Below, piece after piece: positions 6,697-13,559 of a DNA stretch of 14,117 bases. Numbering within the stretch: the stretch's first letter is position 1; every line of letters starts with the position of its first letter. The stretch lies in NCBI GenBank assembly GCA_023264755.1, contig JAHFVB010000054.1, positions 1 to 14,117 on the forward strand. Reading direction: 5' to 3'. Below the pieces are notes generated by a model. It saw only the letters and a program-made list of their open reading frames with translations, had not been told where the DNA came from and ran no database searches. The DNA is from Mycobacterium sp. Lineage in GTDB: Bacteria; Actinomycetota; Actinomycetes; Mycobacteriales; Mycobacteriaceae. A program made the translations under genes and the position numbers.

Positions 6697-8388
6697 TCAC
6701 CTCAGGTCCGCTTCGTCTGCCCGTACTGCCCAAGTAGCGAAACGCTCACCGGCGTCCCGTTGTTTCACGAAGTTGCGTGCCACCCGCTCGATGTAGTCGC
6801 CGAGCTCGCTGGACAGCACCTTGTGCTGGCGCAACTTACGGCCGAATCCGCTGTCCAGACCGAGGCTGCCGCCAAGGTGAACCTGGAAGCCCTCGACCGG
6901 ACCGTCGCCGTCGTCGATCATCTGGCCCTTGAAGCCGATGTCGGCTACCTGGATGCGTGCGCACGAGTTCGGGCAGCCGTTGATGTTGATCGTGATCGGC
7001 ACGTCCAGCCGGGCGTTGATGTCCTCCAGCCGTTGCTCGAGCTCGGGCACCAAGCTCTGAGCGCGCACCCGGGTCTCCGCGAAACTGAGTTTGCAGAATT
7101 CGATTCCCGTGCAGGCCATCAGGTTTCGGCGCCAGTGCGAAGGTGTCGACGGTAGGCCGATGGCATCGAGCCCACTGCGAAGCTCGTCCAGCTTTTCGTC
7201 GGGGACATCGAGGACGATCAGCTTCTGGTACGGGGTGAACCGGACCCGACTGGAGCCGGCCGCCTCAGCCAGGTCGGCGACCTTCGTCAGGATCGTGCCC
7301 GACACGCGCCCGGCGATCGGTGCTACGCCGACTGCGTTCAGCCCGTTCTTGAGCCGCTGCACACCAACGTGGTCGATGGGCCGAGTGACCGGTTCGGGCG
7401 CGGGCCCGTCGATCAGCGGGCGCTTGAGGTACTCGGTCTCGAGAACTTCACGGAACTTCTCTACGCCCCAGTCCTTGATCAGGAACTTCAGCCGGGCCTT
7501 GGCGCGCAGCCGGCGGTAGCCGTAATCGCGGAACACACTGACCACGGCCTCCCACACGTCGGGCACTTCGTCGAGTGGCACCCAGGCGCCGACCCGCTGA
7601 CCCAACATCGGGTTGGTGGACAATCCGCCGCCGACCCACAGGTCGAAACCGGGGCCGTGCTCGGGGTGGTCGACCCCGATGAAGGCGACGTCGTTGACCT
7701 CGTGCACCACGTCCTGCAGCCCGCTGATCGCGGTCTTGAACTTGCGGGGGAGGTTGGAGTACTCCGGCTTGCCGATGTAGCGCTTGACGATCTCGTCGAT
7801 CGCGGGGGTGCCGTCGATGACCTCGTCGAGCGATTCACCGGCCAGCGGGGAGCCCAGCACCACGCGGGGGCAGTCGCCGCACGCCTCGGTGGTCTGCAAC
7901 CCGACTTCGTCGAGCCGGCGCCAGATCTCGGGCATGTCCTCGACCCGGATCCAGTGGTACTGCACGTTTTCGCGATCACTGATGTCGGCGGTGTCGCGGG
8001 CGAATTCGGTCGAGATGCCGCCGAGCGTCCGCAGCGCCGCGGTGGTCAGCACGCCGCCGTCGCTGCGGACCCGCAGCATGAAGAACTCGTCTTCGAGCAT
8101 GTCGGTGTTCTCGTCACCGGTCCAGGTGCCGTCGTAGCCGGGCTTACGCTGGGTGTAGAGCCCCCACCAGCGCATCCGGCCGCGCAGATCCTGCTTGTCG
8201 ATGCTGTCGAAACCCTGCTTGGAGTAAATGTTCTCGATGCGGGCGCGCACGTTGAGCGCGTCATCGTCCTTCTTGAACTGCTCGTTGGCGTTGAGCGGCT
8301 CGCGGTTGCCCAGGGCCCACTGACCCTCGTCCTTGGGACGCTTGTCGGGCTTGGGCTTGCTGACTGGCGGCGTGTCTGCCTGGGTCAT
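6697..8388 (-). CDS. nirA: Ferredoxin-dependent sulfite reductase NirA (SirA)
   Basis: NirA carries out the six-electron reduction of sulfite to sulfide with siroheme and a [4Fe-4S] cluster, taking electrons from ferredoxin. It has 563 residues from ATG 8388, which matches my recollection of the M. tuberculosis protein length. Cluster ligands are Cys426 and Cys432 (ACTGIEFC) and Cys472 and Cys476 (NGCPNSC). Tyr78 (WWGLYTQ) and Cys170 (TEACGDC) correspond to the Tyr-Cys pair that is covalently linked next to siroheme in the M. tuberculosis enzyme. The ATG has AAGGAG upstream, and that site sits in a hairpin. The frame stays open to 8481, but the longer start would add 31 non-conserved residues. 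First structural gene of nirA-cysH-che1. The name is historical: this is a sulfite and not a nitrite reductase. Confidence 0.96.
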   Translation of the reverse strand: MTQADTPPVSKPKPDKRPKDEGQWALGNREPLNANEQFKKDDDALNVRARIENIYSKQGFDSIDKQDLRGRMRWWGLYTQRKPGYDGTWTGDENTDMLEDEFFMLRVRSDGGVLTTAALRTLGGISTEFARDTADISDRENVQYHWIRVEDMPEIWRRLDEVGLQTTEACGDCPRVVLGSPLAGESLDEVIDGTPAIDEIVKRYIGKPEYSNLPRKFKTAISGLQDVVHEVNDVAFIGVDHPEHGPGFDLWVGGGLSTNPMLGQRVGAWVPLDEVPDVWEAVVSVFRDYGYRRLRAKARLKFLIKDWGVEKFREVLETEYLKRPLIDGPAPEPVTRPIDHVGVQRLKNGLNAVGVAPIAGRVSGTILTKVADLAEAAGSSRVRFTPYQKLIVLDVPDEKLDELRSGLDAIGLPSTPSHWRRNLMACTGIEFCKLSFAETRVRAQSLVPELEQRLEDINARLDVPITININGCPNSCARIQVADIGFKGQMIDDGDGPVEGFQVHLGGSLGLDSGFGRKLRQHKVLSSELGDYIERVARNFVKQRDAGERFATWAVRADEADLR

Positions 8389-8395
8389 GGAATCT

Positions 8396-8416
8396 GGCTC
8401 CTTCGAGGGAGGAGCC
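8396..8416 (-). promoter_or_regulatory. Hairpin sequestering the nirA ribosome-binding site
   Basis: On the minus strand GGCTCCT (8416-8410), a 7-nt loop and AGGAGCC (8402-8396) form a perfect 7-bp stem. The nirA Shine-Dalgarno AAGGAG (8403-8398) is almost wholly within the 3' arm, 9 nt from the ATG. When the stem forms, initiation should be blocked. A second stem just upstream (8436-8442 with 8448-8454) may compete or stack. This is the expected output switch for the cysteine-rich leader peptide upstream. Confidence 0.65.
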
Positions 8417-8510
8417 GGCGTTCGGGGTGCGCTCTCACCGGTGGCTGACCGGCGGCGCAATTCCGGCGGCCAGCTGAACAACGGGTGGGCTGGGTCCTAG
8501 GGAAAGCGCG

Positions 8511-8606
8511 TCAACGCAGACAGCTACAGCTACATACGCGCTTGAAGTCGACATGCCGCCGGGCGACCAGCACAACGCGGGTGGTCGAGGTGGCGGGCAC
8601 GGTCAC
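8511..8606 (-). CDS. Leaderless polycysteine leader peptide (attenuator of nirA-cysH-che1)
   Basis: This 31-codon ORF starts at GTG 8606 and ends KRVCSCSCLR-stop, with Cys at 25, 27 and 29. A -10-like CAGAAT ends 7 nt before the GTG, so the transcript would begin at or near the start codon and translation would be leaderless. All three Cys codons are TGT, whereas the six nirA cysteines I checked are TGC. Short leaderless ORFs ending in cysteine tracts are reported in mycobacteria as cysteine-responsive attenuators upstream of sulfur genes: scarce Cys-tRNA stalls the ribosome and exposes the downstream ribosome site. Here the ORF lies 122 nt before nirA. The AGCTG repeats at the Cys codons (8521-8531) can pair with CAGCTG at 8471-8476. 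An in-frame ATG at 8615 is an alternative start. The length and exact start are inferred; the role follows the published model. Confidence 0.75.
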   Translation of the reverse strand: MTVPATSTTRVVLVARRHVDFKRVCSCSCLR

Positions 8607-8613
8607 GCCCGCC

Positions 8614-8619
8614 ATTCTG
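8614..8619 (-). promoter_or_regulatory. Candidate -10 element of the nirA operon
   Basis: CAGAAT on the minus strand keeps the key A2 and T6 of TANNNT and ends 7 nt before the leader GTG, the spacing expected for a leaderless transcript. A weak TTAGGG (8644-8639) lies 19 bp upstream as a possible -35. The assignment depends mostly on position. Confidence 0.45.
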
Positions 8620-8656
8620 CCACGGGATGGGCCGGGTGCCCTAACCGGGCGATATT

Positions 8657-8662
8657 TACGAT
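8657..8662 (+). promoter_or_regulatory. Candidate -10 element of hemW
   Basis: TACGAT fits TANNNT and would start transcription near 8669, about 30 nt before the hemW GTG. A second candidate, GACACT (8688-8693), ends exactly 6 nt before the GTG and would give a leaderless mRNA. Either places the hemW promoter back to back with the nirA operon promoter within about 80 bp. Confidence 0.35.
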
Positions 8663-8699
8663 CGCGATGAGCAAAAACCGGTTCTGGGACACTGGCCGA

Positions 8700-9911
8700 G
8701 TGACCATCCGGACCGAGCCTGCGACATTGCCCCCGCTGCATGCGCGTCCGGGCCGCCCGTTCGGCATCTACGTGCACGTGCCGTTCTGCGCCACACGCTG
8801 CGGATACTGCGACTTCAACACCTACACCGCGAGCGAGCTCGGCGGGGCCAATCCGGACGGCTGGCTCGCAGCGGTGGGCCTCGAGCTCCAACACGCCTCA
8901 CAAGCGCTTGGCGCCCCGCCGGAGCCATTTCCCGAGTCGCTTCGCTCCTGCCCGCCGGAAGTCGACACCGTATTCGTCGGCGGCGGCACCCCCTCCCTGC
9001 TCGGCGCTTCCGGCCTCGGTGCCGTGGTATCCGCCATCCGGGACCACTTCCCGGTAGCCGCCGACGCCGAAGTGACCACCGAGGCCAACCCCGAGTCGAC
9101 GTCACCCGCCCTGTTCGCCGAACTGCGCGCCGCGGGCTTCACCAGGATCTCCCTTGGCATGCAGTCGGTGGCCCCGCACGTGCTGGCCGCGCTCGATCGG
9201 GTGCACTCGCCGGGACGCCCGCTGGCCGCCGTGGCCGAAGCGCGCGCCGAGGGGTTCGACCACATCAACCTCGACCTCATCTACGGCACCCCGGGGGAGA
9301 CCGACGACGATCTGCGCCGTTCGGTCGACGCCGCGATCGAGGCGGGGGTGGACCACGTGTCCGGGTATGCGCTGGTCGTGGAGGACGGGACCGCGCTGGC
9401 ACGCCGGGTCCGCCGCGGGGAGCTGCCGGCACCGGACAACGACGTGCTCGCGCAACGCTACGAGCTGCTCGACGAGCGGCTGGCCGCTGCGGGTTTCGAG
9501 TGGTACGAGGTGTCCAACTGGAGTCGACCCGGAGGCGCGTGTCGGCACAATCTGGGCTACTGGGGAGGCGGGGAGTGGTGGGGTGCCGGACCCGGCGCGC
9601 ACGGCTACGTCGACCGCACCCGATGGTGGAATGTCAAGCACCCCAACGCCTATGCGCAATCGCTGGCGGAGGGCCGGTTGCCGATCGGTGACTTCGAGTT
9701 GCTCGACGACGCCGCCCGCCACACCGAGGACGTGATGTTGGAGCTTCGCTTGCGCAGCGGCTTGCCGGTGGCCCGGCTCAGCGCCACCGAAGCTGCTCGG
9801 GCCGAGGTCGCGGTCGCCGACGGACTGCTGGTCCGAGAGGCCGAGCGGCTGGTATTGACCGATCGCGGGCGGCTGCTGGCCGACGCGATCGTGCGTGAGC
9901 TACTCGACTAA
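8700..9911 (+). CDS. hemW: Heme chaperone HemW (radical SAM, HemN-like)
   Basis: HemW is a radical-SAM-type protein that binds heme and delivers it to acceptor proteins; it was long annotated as oxygen-independent coproporphyrinogen oxidase HemN. From GTG 8700 it has 403 residues. The cluster motif is CATRCGYCDF (Cys30, Cys34, Cys37), three cysteines with a following Phe and without the fourth cysteine of true HemN. The HemW-type motif CRHNLGYWGGGEWWGAGPG follows later. Other family marks are VFVGGGTPSLL, TTEANPES, SLGMQS and NLDLIYGTPGE. The frame is open back to 8553 and an ATG at 8667 is possible. I prefer GTG 8700 because conserved sequence begins only after it and GACACT lies at leaderless spacing. 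It ends 21 bp from a convergent gene. Confidence 0.93.
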   Translation: MTIRTEPATLPPLHARPGRPFGIYVHVPFCATRCGYCDFNTYTASELGGANPDGWLAAVGLELQHASQALGAPPEPFPESLRSCPPEVDTVFVGGGTPSLLGASGLGAVVSAIRDHFPVAADAEVTTEANPESTSPALFAELRAAGFTRISLGMQSVAPHVLAALDRVHSPGRPLAAVAEARAEGFDHINLDLIYGTPGETDDDLRRSVDAAIEAGVDHVSGYALVVEDGTALARRVRRGELPAPDNDVLAQRYELLDERLAAAGFEWYEVSNWSRPGGACRHNLGYWGGGEWWGAGPGAHGYVDRTRWWNVKHPNAYAQSLAEGRLPIGDFELLDDAARHTEDVMLELRLRSGLPVARLSATEAARAEVAVADGLLVREAERLVLTDRGRLLADAIVRELLD

Positions 9912-9912
9912 C

Positions 9913-9934
9913 GGGCCGCGCACCACGCCGGCTC
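9913..9934. terminator. Candidate hairpin terminator between hemW and the convergent gene
   Basis: GCCGCG (9915-9920), loop CACCA, then CG-C-CGGC (9926-9932) form a 6-bp GC stem with one bulged C, extendable by a G-T and a G-C pair. It fills the 21-bp convergent gap and touches the stop codon of the minus-strand gene (9933-9935). There is no U-tract. Its geometry resembles the hairpin at 933-954. Confidence 0.4.
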
Positions 9935-10247
9935 AGGTCTGCTCGGCGAGCGGCCGGTCCATGTCGAACACCCGGGCATGCAGCACCGGCCGGTTGCGCA
10001 GCGCCGCCCGCACCGCCTGGTGCACGCCGTCTTCGAGGTACACCACGCCCTCCCAACGCACGGCGTGCGGGAAGAGATCGCCGTAGAACGTCGAGTCCTC
10101 GGACAGCAGCCGGTCCAGTTCCAGCACCGTGGTGGTGGTCACCAACTCGTCGAGCCGGATTTGCCGGGGCGGTATCTGAGCCCACTCCCGATGCGACAAC
10201 CCGTGCTCGGGATACGGTTTGCCGTCGCGAACTCCCTTGAAGATCAC
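9933..10247 (-). CDS. Conserved mycobacterial protein of unknown function (Rv2375-like)
   Basis: I recognise this 104-residue protein as the orthologue of the small conserved gene next to hrcA in M. tuberculosis (Rv2375), from the opening [20 protein letters not shown] and the block [20 protein letters not shown]. There is no signal peptide, membrane segment or cysteine. It looks like a compact soluble alpha/beta protein with an acidic middle and a basic patch near AALRNRPVL. Some databases attach an antitoxin-like label to this family. I see no toxin gene beside it and would not use that label as a function. The GTG start has only a weak AAGGG upstream and overlaps the stop of a possible 16-codon leaderless ORF (GTGA). 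It is divergent from hrcA, with 193 bp between the two starts. Confidence 0.85.
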   Translation of the reverse strand: MIFKGVRDGKPYPEHGLSHREWAQIPPRQIRLDELVTTTTVLELDRLLSEDSTFYGDLFPHAVRWEGVVYLEDGVHQAVRAALRNRPVLHARVFDMDRPLAEQT

Positions 10248-10294
10248 GGGTGCACCCTTTGCTTTCTCGTCCCCCGCAACCTCGAATTGGGCAT
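10244..10294 (-). CDS. Candidate leaderless upstream ORF, 16 codons
   Basis: The -10-like TAACCT (10306-10301, minus strand) is followed by exactly 6 nt and then ATG, the geometry of a leaderless start. The ORF reads [16 protein letters not shown] and stops at a TGA that overlaps the GTG of the downstream 104-residue gene (GTGA). The peptide is very basic. It would feed ribosomes onto a gene that otherwise has a poor ribosome site. Translation is unproven. Confidence 0.4.
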   Translation of the reverse strand: MPNSRLRGTRKQRVHP

Positions 10295-10300
10295 GCGAGG

Positions 10301-10306
10301 AGGTTA
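10301..10306 (-). promoter_or_regulatory. Candidate -10 for the 104-residue gene and its upstream ORF
   Basis: TAACCT on the minus strand fits TANNNT, with a 6-nt gap to ATG 10294 so that +1 would be the A of the ATG. No clear -35 is seen. Confidence 0.4.
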
Positions 10307-10344
10307 ATCGCCCGATCGCGCGTTGTCCCTACCGTTGCGACACC

Positions 10345-10366
10345 CGGGGCTGCGGCGGGGCTACGG
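10345..10366. repeat. Tandem 11-bp repeat upstream of hrcA
   Basis: CGGGGCTGCGG (10345-10355) is followed immediately by CGGGGCTACGG (10356-10366), one mismatch in 11. The period is about one helical turn. Flanking GCGACACCC (10338-10346) and GGGTGTT (10367-10373) add partial dyad symmetry. It sits 35 bp upstream of the candidate hrcA -10. It could bind a regulator or be chance in GC-rich DNA. Confidence 0.4.
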
Positions 10367-10400
10367 GGTGTTCGGTCGCTGTCCCTGCAGCTGGTCACCG

Positions 10401-10436
10401 TAAAATGACTTCCACGTGGACCCAGTCAGGAGGTGA
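10401..10436 (+). promoter_or_regulatory. hrcA -10 element and strong ribosome-binding site
   Basis: TAAAAT (10401-10406) is a near-consensus -10, which would start transcription near 10413. AGGAGGTGA (10428-10436) is an excellent Shine-Dalgarno 4 nt before the ATG at 10441 and fixes the hrcA start. I see no CIRCE inverted repeat and no HspR-type (HAIR) site in 10248-10440, so autoregulation by HrcA is not evident here. Confidence 0.6.
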
Positions 10437-10440
10437 AGCC

Positions 10441-11472
10441 ATGAGCAGTGCCGACGATCGTCGGTTCGAAGTACTGCGCGCCATCGTCGCCGACTTCGTC
10501 ACCACCAAGGAACCCATCGGTAGCAAGACGCTCGTCGAGCGACACAACCTCGGGGTGTCCAGCGCCACCGTGCGCAACGACATGGCAGTGCTGGAGGCCG
10601 AGGGATACATCACCCAACCGCACACCAGCTCGGGTCGGGTGCCCACCGAGAAGGGCTACCGCGAGTTCGTCAACCGCATCGACGAGGTGAAGCCGCTCTC
10701 GGTCAGCGAGCGCCGCGCCATCCTGACGTTCCTCGAGTCGGGCGTCGACCTGGACGACGTGTTGCGCCGCGCGGTTCGGCTGCTCGCCCAACTCACCCGG
10801 CAGGTGGCGATCATCCAGTACCCGACGCTGTCCGCGGCCAGCGTGCGCCACCTCGAAGTCGTGGCGTTGACGCCCGCGCGCCTACTGCTGGTCGTCATCA
10901 CCGACACCGGCCGCGTCGACCAACGCATCGTCGAGCTCGGCGACTCCGTCGACGAGTTTCAACTGAGCCAGCTCCGGGACCGGCTGGGCCAGGCCCTGGA
11001 GGGCAAGCCCCTTTCTGCGGCGTCCATCGCGGTGTCCGAGCTCGCCGCCGATCTCAACGGGCAGGGCGGCCTCGGCGACGCCGTCGGGCGCGCCGCCACC
11101 GTGTTGGTGGAAACCCTCGTCGATCACACCGAGGAGCGCCTGTTGCTCGGCGGTACCGCCAACCTGACCCGCAACACCGCTGATTTCGGCGGGTCGTTGC
11201 GCTCGGTGCTCGAGGCCCTCGAGGAGCAGGTCGTGGTGCTCAAGCTGCTGGCCGCCCAACAGCAGGCCGGTAAGGTCACCGTGCGCATCGGCCACGAGAC
11301 CGAGGCCGAGCAGATGGCCGGCACGTCGGTGGTGAGCACGCTGTACGGCAGCTCGGGCAAGGTGTACGGCGGCATGGGTGTGGTGGGTCCCACCCGGATG
11401 GACTATCCGGGAACTATCGCCAACGTCGCCGCAGTTGCGCTCTATATCGGCGAAGTCTTGGGCACCCGGTAA
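10441..11472 (+). CDS. hrcA: Heat-inducible transcription repressor HrcA
   Basis: HrcA binds CIRCE operators of groE-type heat-shock genes and depends on the GroEL chaperonin for its active fold. The 343-residue product is the length expected for mycobacterial HrcA. An N-terminal winged helix (about 1-85) contains the hallmark [19 protein letters not shown] and [17 protein letters not shown]. The GAF-like effector and dimerisation region follows, ending with [29 protein letters not shown]. The start is fixed by AGGAGGTGA. It is the first gene of hrcA-dnaJ2-rsmE, followed by a 54-nt gap to dnaJ2 that holds two hairpins, the first enclosing the hrcA stop codon. The frame is open further upstream to 10219, but that extension is not conserved. 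Confidence 0.96.
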   Translation: MSSADDRRFEVLRAIVADFVTTKEPIGSKTLVERHNLGVSSATVRNDMAVLEAEGYITQPHTSSGRVPTEKGYREFVNRIDEVKPLSVSERRAILTFLESGVDLDDVLRRAVRLLAQLTRQVAIIQYPTLSAASVRHLEVVALTPARLLLVVITDTGRVDQRIVELGDSVDEFQLSQLRDRLGQALEGKPLSAASIAVSELAADLNGQGGLGDAVGRAATVLVETLVDHTEERLLLGGTANLTRNTADFGGSLRSVLEALEEQVVVLKLLAAQQQAGKVTVRIGHETEAEQMAGTSVVSTLYGSSGKVYGGMGVVGPTRMDYPGTIANVAAVALYIGEVLGTR

Positions 11473-11500
11473 GGGTGCGGTTCGGCGCCGCGAGAGCGGC
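11462..11500 (+). promoter_or_regulatory. Two consecutive hairpins in the hrcA-dnaJ2 junction
   Basis: GCACCC (11462-11467), loop GGTAA and GGGTGC (11473-11478) form a perfect 6-bp stem whose loop contains the hrcA TAA. Nine nt further, GCCGC-GAGA-GCGGC (11487-11500) forms a 5-bp stem closed by a GNRA-type tetraloop. They could attenuate read-through, mark an mRNA processing site, or protect an RNA end. Neither has a U-tract. Confidence 0.45.
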
Positions 11501-11526
11501 TCATGAAGGCTAAGAAGGGTTGAAGC

Positions 11527-12672
11527 GTGTCACGCGACTATTACGGGTTGCTCGGGCTGAGCGCCGGCGCGAGTGATTCGGATATCAAACGCGCCTATCG
11601 GAAGCTCGCCCGCGAGCTGCATCCGGACGTCAATCCCGACGAAGCGGCTCAGGCGCGCTTCAAGGAGATCAGCGTCGCCTACGAGGTACTGAGCGATCCC
11701 GAGAAGCGGCGCATCGTCGACCTCGGCGGCGATCCGCTGTCGAACGGGGCCCCCTCCGGGGGCGGGTTTAGCGGGTTCGGTGGGCTCGGCGACGTGTTCG
11801 AGGCGTTCTTCGGCGGCGGCGGCGCCACGCGGGGACCGACCGGCCGGGTGCGGCCCGGTTCGGATGCCTTGCTCCGGTTGAGGCTCGACCTCGAGGAGTG
11901 CGCCACCGGGGTGACCAAGCAGGTCACGGTCGAGACGGCCATCCTTTGCGAGGTGTGCCAGGGCAAGGGCACGCACGGCGACTCCAAGCCGGTGTCCTGC
12001 GACACCTGTGGTGGACAGGGCGAGGTTCAGTCGGTGCAGCGCTCGCTTCTGGGCCAGGTGCTGACCTCGCGTCCGTGTCCGACGTGCCGCGGCATCGGAG
12101 AGGTCATCCCCGACCCGTGCCACCGCTGCGGTGGCGAGGGACGGGTCCGGGCCCGCCGCGACGTCAGCGTCAAGATCCCCGCCGGAGCAGGTGAGGGGGT
12201 ACGGCTGAGGCTGGCCGCCCAGGGTGAGGTCGGCCCCGGCGGTGGACCTGCCGGTGACCTGCACGTCGACATCCACGAGAAGCAACACGAGTTCTTCATC
12301 AGGGACGGCGACGACCTGCATTGCACCATCTCGGTTCCGATGGTCGACGCGGCGCTCGGCACCACCGTCACCGTGGATGCGATCCTCGACGGCCCGACCG
12401 AAGTCACCATCCCTGCGGGCACCCAGCCCGGGGCGGTCATCTCGCTGCGCGGCCACGGCATGCCGAACGTGCGCTCGGGGGTCCGCGGAAACCTGCACCA
12501 CCACGTGGAAGTCGTGGTGCCCGAGCGGATCGACCACCAGGACATCGAGCTGCTGCGCAAGCTCAAGGAACATCGCGTCAAGGACGTAGCGGCGGTGAAG
12601 TCGGTGCACGCGGCGTCCTCCGGCGGCGGCGGACTGTTCAACCGACTGCGCGAGACCTTCACCGGCCGCTGA
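11527..12672 (+). CDS. dnaJ2: Molecular chaperone DnaJ (DnaJ2 type)
   Basis: This J-protein co-chaperone stimulates DnaK ATP hydrolysis and hands over unfolded substrates. The 381-residue product has a J domain (1-65) with HPD at 32-34, and a Gly/Phe-rich region (about 74-100). Four CxxCxGxG zinc motifs follow: CEVCQGKG (141-148), CDTCGGQG (158-165), CPTCRGIG (184-191) and CHRCGGEG (198-205). Two beta-barrel substrate domains complete it. All canonical residues are present. The GTG start has AAGGGTTGA upstream. It is the hrcA-linked second DnaJ of mycobacteria, distinct from the copy in the dnaK operon. It ends 7 nt before rsmE. Confidence 0.96.
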   Translation: MSRDYYGLLGLSAGASDSDIKRAYRKLARELHPDVNPDEAAQARFKEISVAYEVLSDPEKRRIVDLGGDPLSNGAPSGGGFSGFGGLGDVFEAFFGGGGATRGPTGRVRPGSDALLRLRLDLEECATGVTKQVTVETAILCEVCQGKGTHGDSKPVSCDTCGGQGEVQSVQRSLLGQVLTSRPCPTCRGIGEVIPDPCHRCGGEGRVRARRDVSVKIPAGAGEGVRLRLAAQGEVGPGGGPAGDLHVDIHEKQHEFFIRDGDDLHCTISVPMVDAALGTTVTVDAILDGPTEVTIPAGTQPGAVISLRGHGMPNVRSGVRGNLHHHVEVVVPERIDHQDIELLRKLKEHRVKDVAAVKSVHAASSGGGGLFNRLRETFTGR

Positions 12673-12679
12673 TCCTGCG

Positions 12680-13429
12680 ATGAGTCGCGCGCTGTTCTAC
12701 GTCGAGGCGCTGCCCGCCGTCGGCGAACTCGTCGACGTCGACGGCGACGAGGGCTTCCACGCCGCCAACGTGCGGCGCATCCGGCCCGGTGAGGAGCTCG
12801 ACCTCGCCGATGGGGCGGGCACGGTCGCGCACTGCGTCGTCGAGGATGCGACCAAGGGCCGGCTTACGGCGCGGGTGGTCGACGTACGGGTGGTGCCCTT
12901 GGCCGCACCGCAGGTCACCGTGGTCCAGGCGTTGCCCAAGTCCGACCGCTCCGAACTGGCGATCGAGTTGGCCACCGAAGCCGGCGCGGACGCCTTCGTG
13001 GCCTGGCAGGCCGAGCGGTGTGTGGCCAGGTGGGACGGTGCCGCCAAGGTCGACAAGGGACTGCGGCGGTGGCGAGCGGTGGCCAGGGCGGCCGCGCGGC
13101 AGTCGCGGCGCCCGCACGTTCCGGACGTCACGTCGGTGGGCTCGACGGCCGAGTTGGTGCAGTTGATTCGCGACGTGACCACGGCGGGCGGGTTGGTGCT
13201 CGTCCTGCACGAGTCCGCCGACCAGCCGCTGACCGAGGTCCCCGTGGCCGACGCGAGTTCGCTGGTGCTGGTCGTCGGGCCCGAGGGCGGCCTCAGCGAC
13301 GGCGAGCTCGCCGATTTGCGGGCCGGGGGTGCGGTGGTGGTGCGGCTCGGGCCGACGGTGCTCCGGACGTCGACTGCCGCAGCGGTCGCGCTGGGTGCGC
13401 TCGGAGTGTTGACGCCGCGTTGGCGCTGA
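12680..13429 (+). CDS. rsmE: 16S rRNA (uracil-1498-N3)-methyltransferase RsmE
   Basis: RsmE methylates N3 of U1498 in 16S rRNA, using S-adenosylmethionine, on the assembled 30S subunit. The 249-residue product has an N-terminal PUA-like RNA-binding domain (about 1-70) and a C-terminal SPOUT (trefoil-knot) domain. The knot signatures are [13 protein letters not shown] (198-210) and [12 protein letters not shown] (223-234). [20 protein letters not shown] (83-102) is the usual opening of the SPOUT domain. No ribosome site precedes the ATG; with only 7 nt after the dnaJ2 stop, coupled translation is likely. The gene order hrcA-dnaJ2-rsmE is common in actinobacteria. Confidence 0.95.
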   Translation: MSRALFYVEALPAVGELVDVDGDEGFHAANVRRIRPGEELDLADGAGTVAHCVVEDATKGRLTARVVDVRVVPLAAPQVTVVQALPKSDRSELAIELATEAGADAFVAWQAERCVARWDGAAKVDKGLRRWRAVARAAARQSRRPHVPDVTSVGSTAELVQLIRDVTTAGGLVLVLHESADQPLTEVPVADASSLVLVVGPEGGLSDGELADLRAGGAVVVRLGPTVLRTSTAAAVALGALGVLTPRWR

Positions 13430-13451
13430 CCGGGAGCGGGCTCATCGTCCA

Positions 13452-13481
13452 TTGGGGCACGATGGTGACCAGCGGTAAACT
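13452..13481 (+). promoter_or_regulatory. Candidate SigA-type promoter for phoH
   Basis: TTGGGG (13452-13457), an 18-bp spacer and TAAACT (13476-13481) resemble a SigA promoter. Transcription from near 13488 would leave about 72 nt of leader before the phoH GTG. It is the only AT-richer hexamer in this 130-bp gap, which otherwise shows nothing distinct. Confidence 0.4.
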
Positions 13482-13559
13482 GGCAGAGCGGCACCCGCAC
13501 GCACCCCGCAAGAAGACCGCACCCCCGCAAGAACAGAGAAGGCAGGCCCGGAACTCCAC

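Noticed and set aside
7369..8448. 359-codon plus-strand open frame antisense to nirA
   Set aside because: nirA is a strongly conserved enzyme on the other strand. The antisense translation is low-complexity, with no recognisable motif, as expected for shadow frames in GC-rich DNA.
8389..8481. N-terminal extension of NirA to ATG 8481
   Set aside because: It would add 31 residues not seen in the family and would translate through the ribosome-site hairpin. ATG 8388 gives the family length.
8553..8699. N-terminal extension of HemW to 8553
   Set aside because: The extra residues are Gly/His-rich and non-conserved, and the region holds the opposing nirA leader and promoters.
9933..10247. VapB-type antitoxin label for the 104-residue gene
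   Set aside because: No PIN-domain or other toxin gene is adjacent, and I see no ribbon-helix-helix or AbrB-type N-terminus.
10248..10440. CIRCE or HAIR heat-shock operator upstream of hrcA
   Set aside because: I looked for TTAGCACTC/GAGTGCTAA and CTTGAGT/ACTCAAG arms on both strands and found neither.
11530..12609. 359-codon minus-strand open frame antisense to dnaJ2
   Set aside because: It mirrors dnaJ2 codon by codon, has no family motif or start context, and dnaJ2 is certain.
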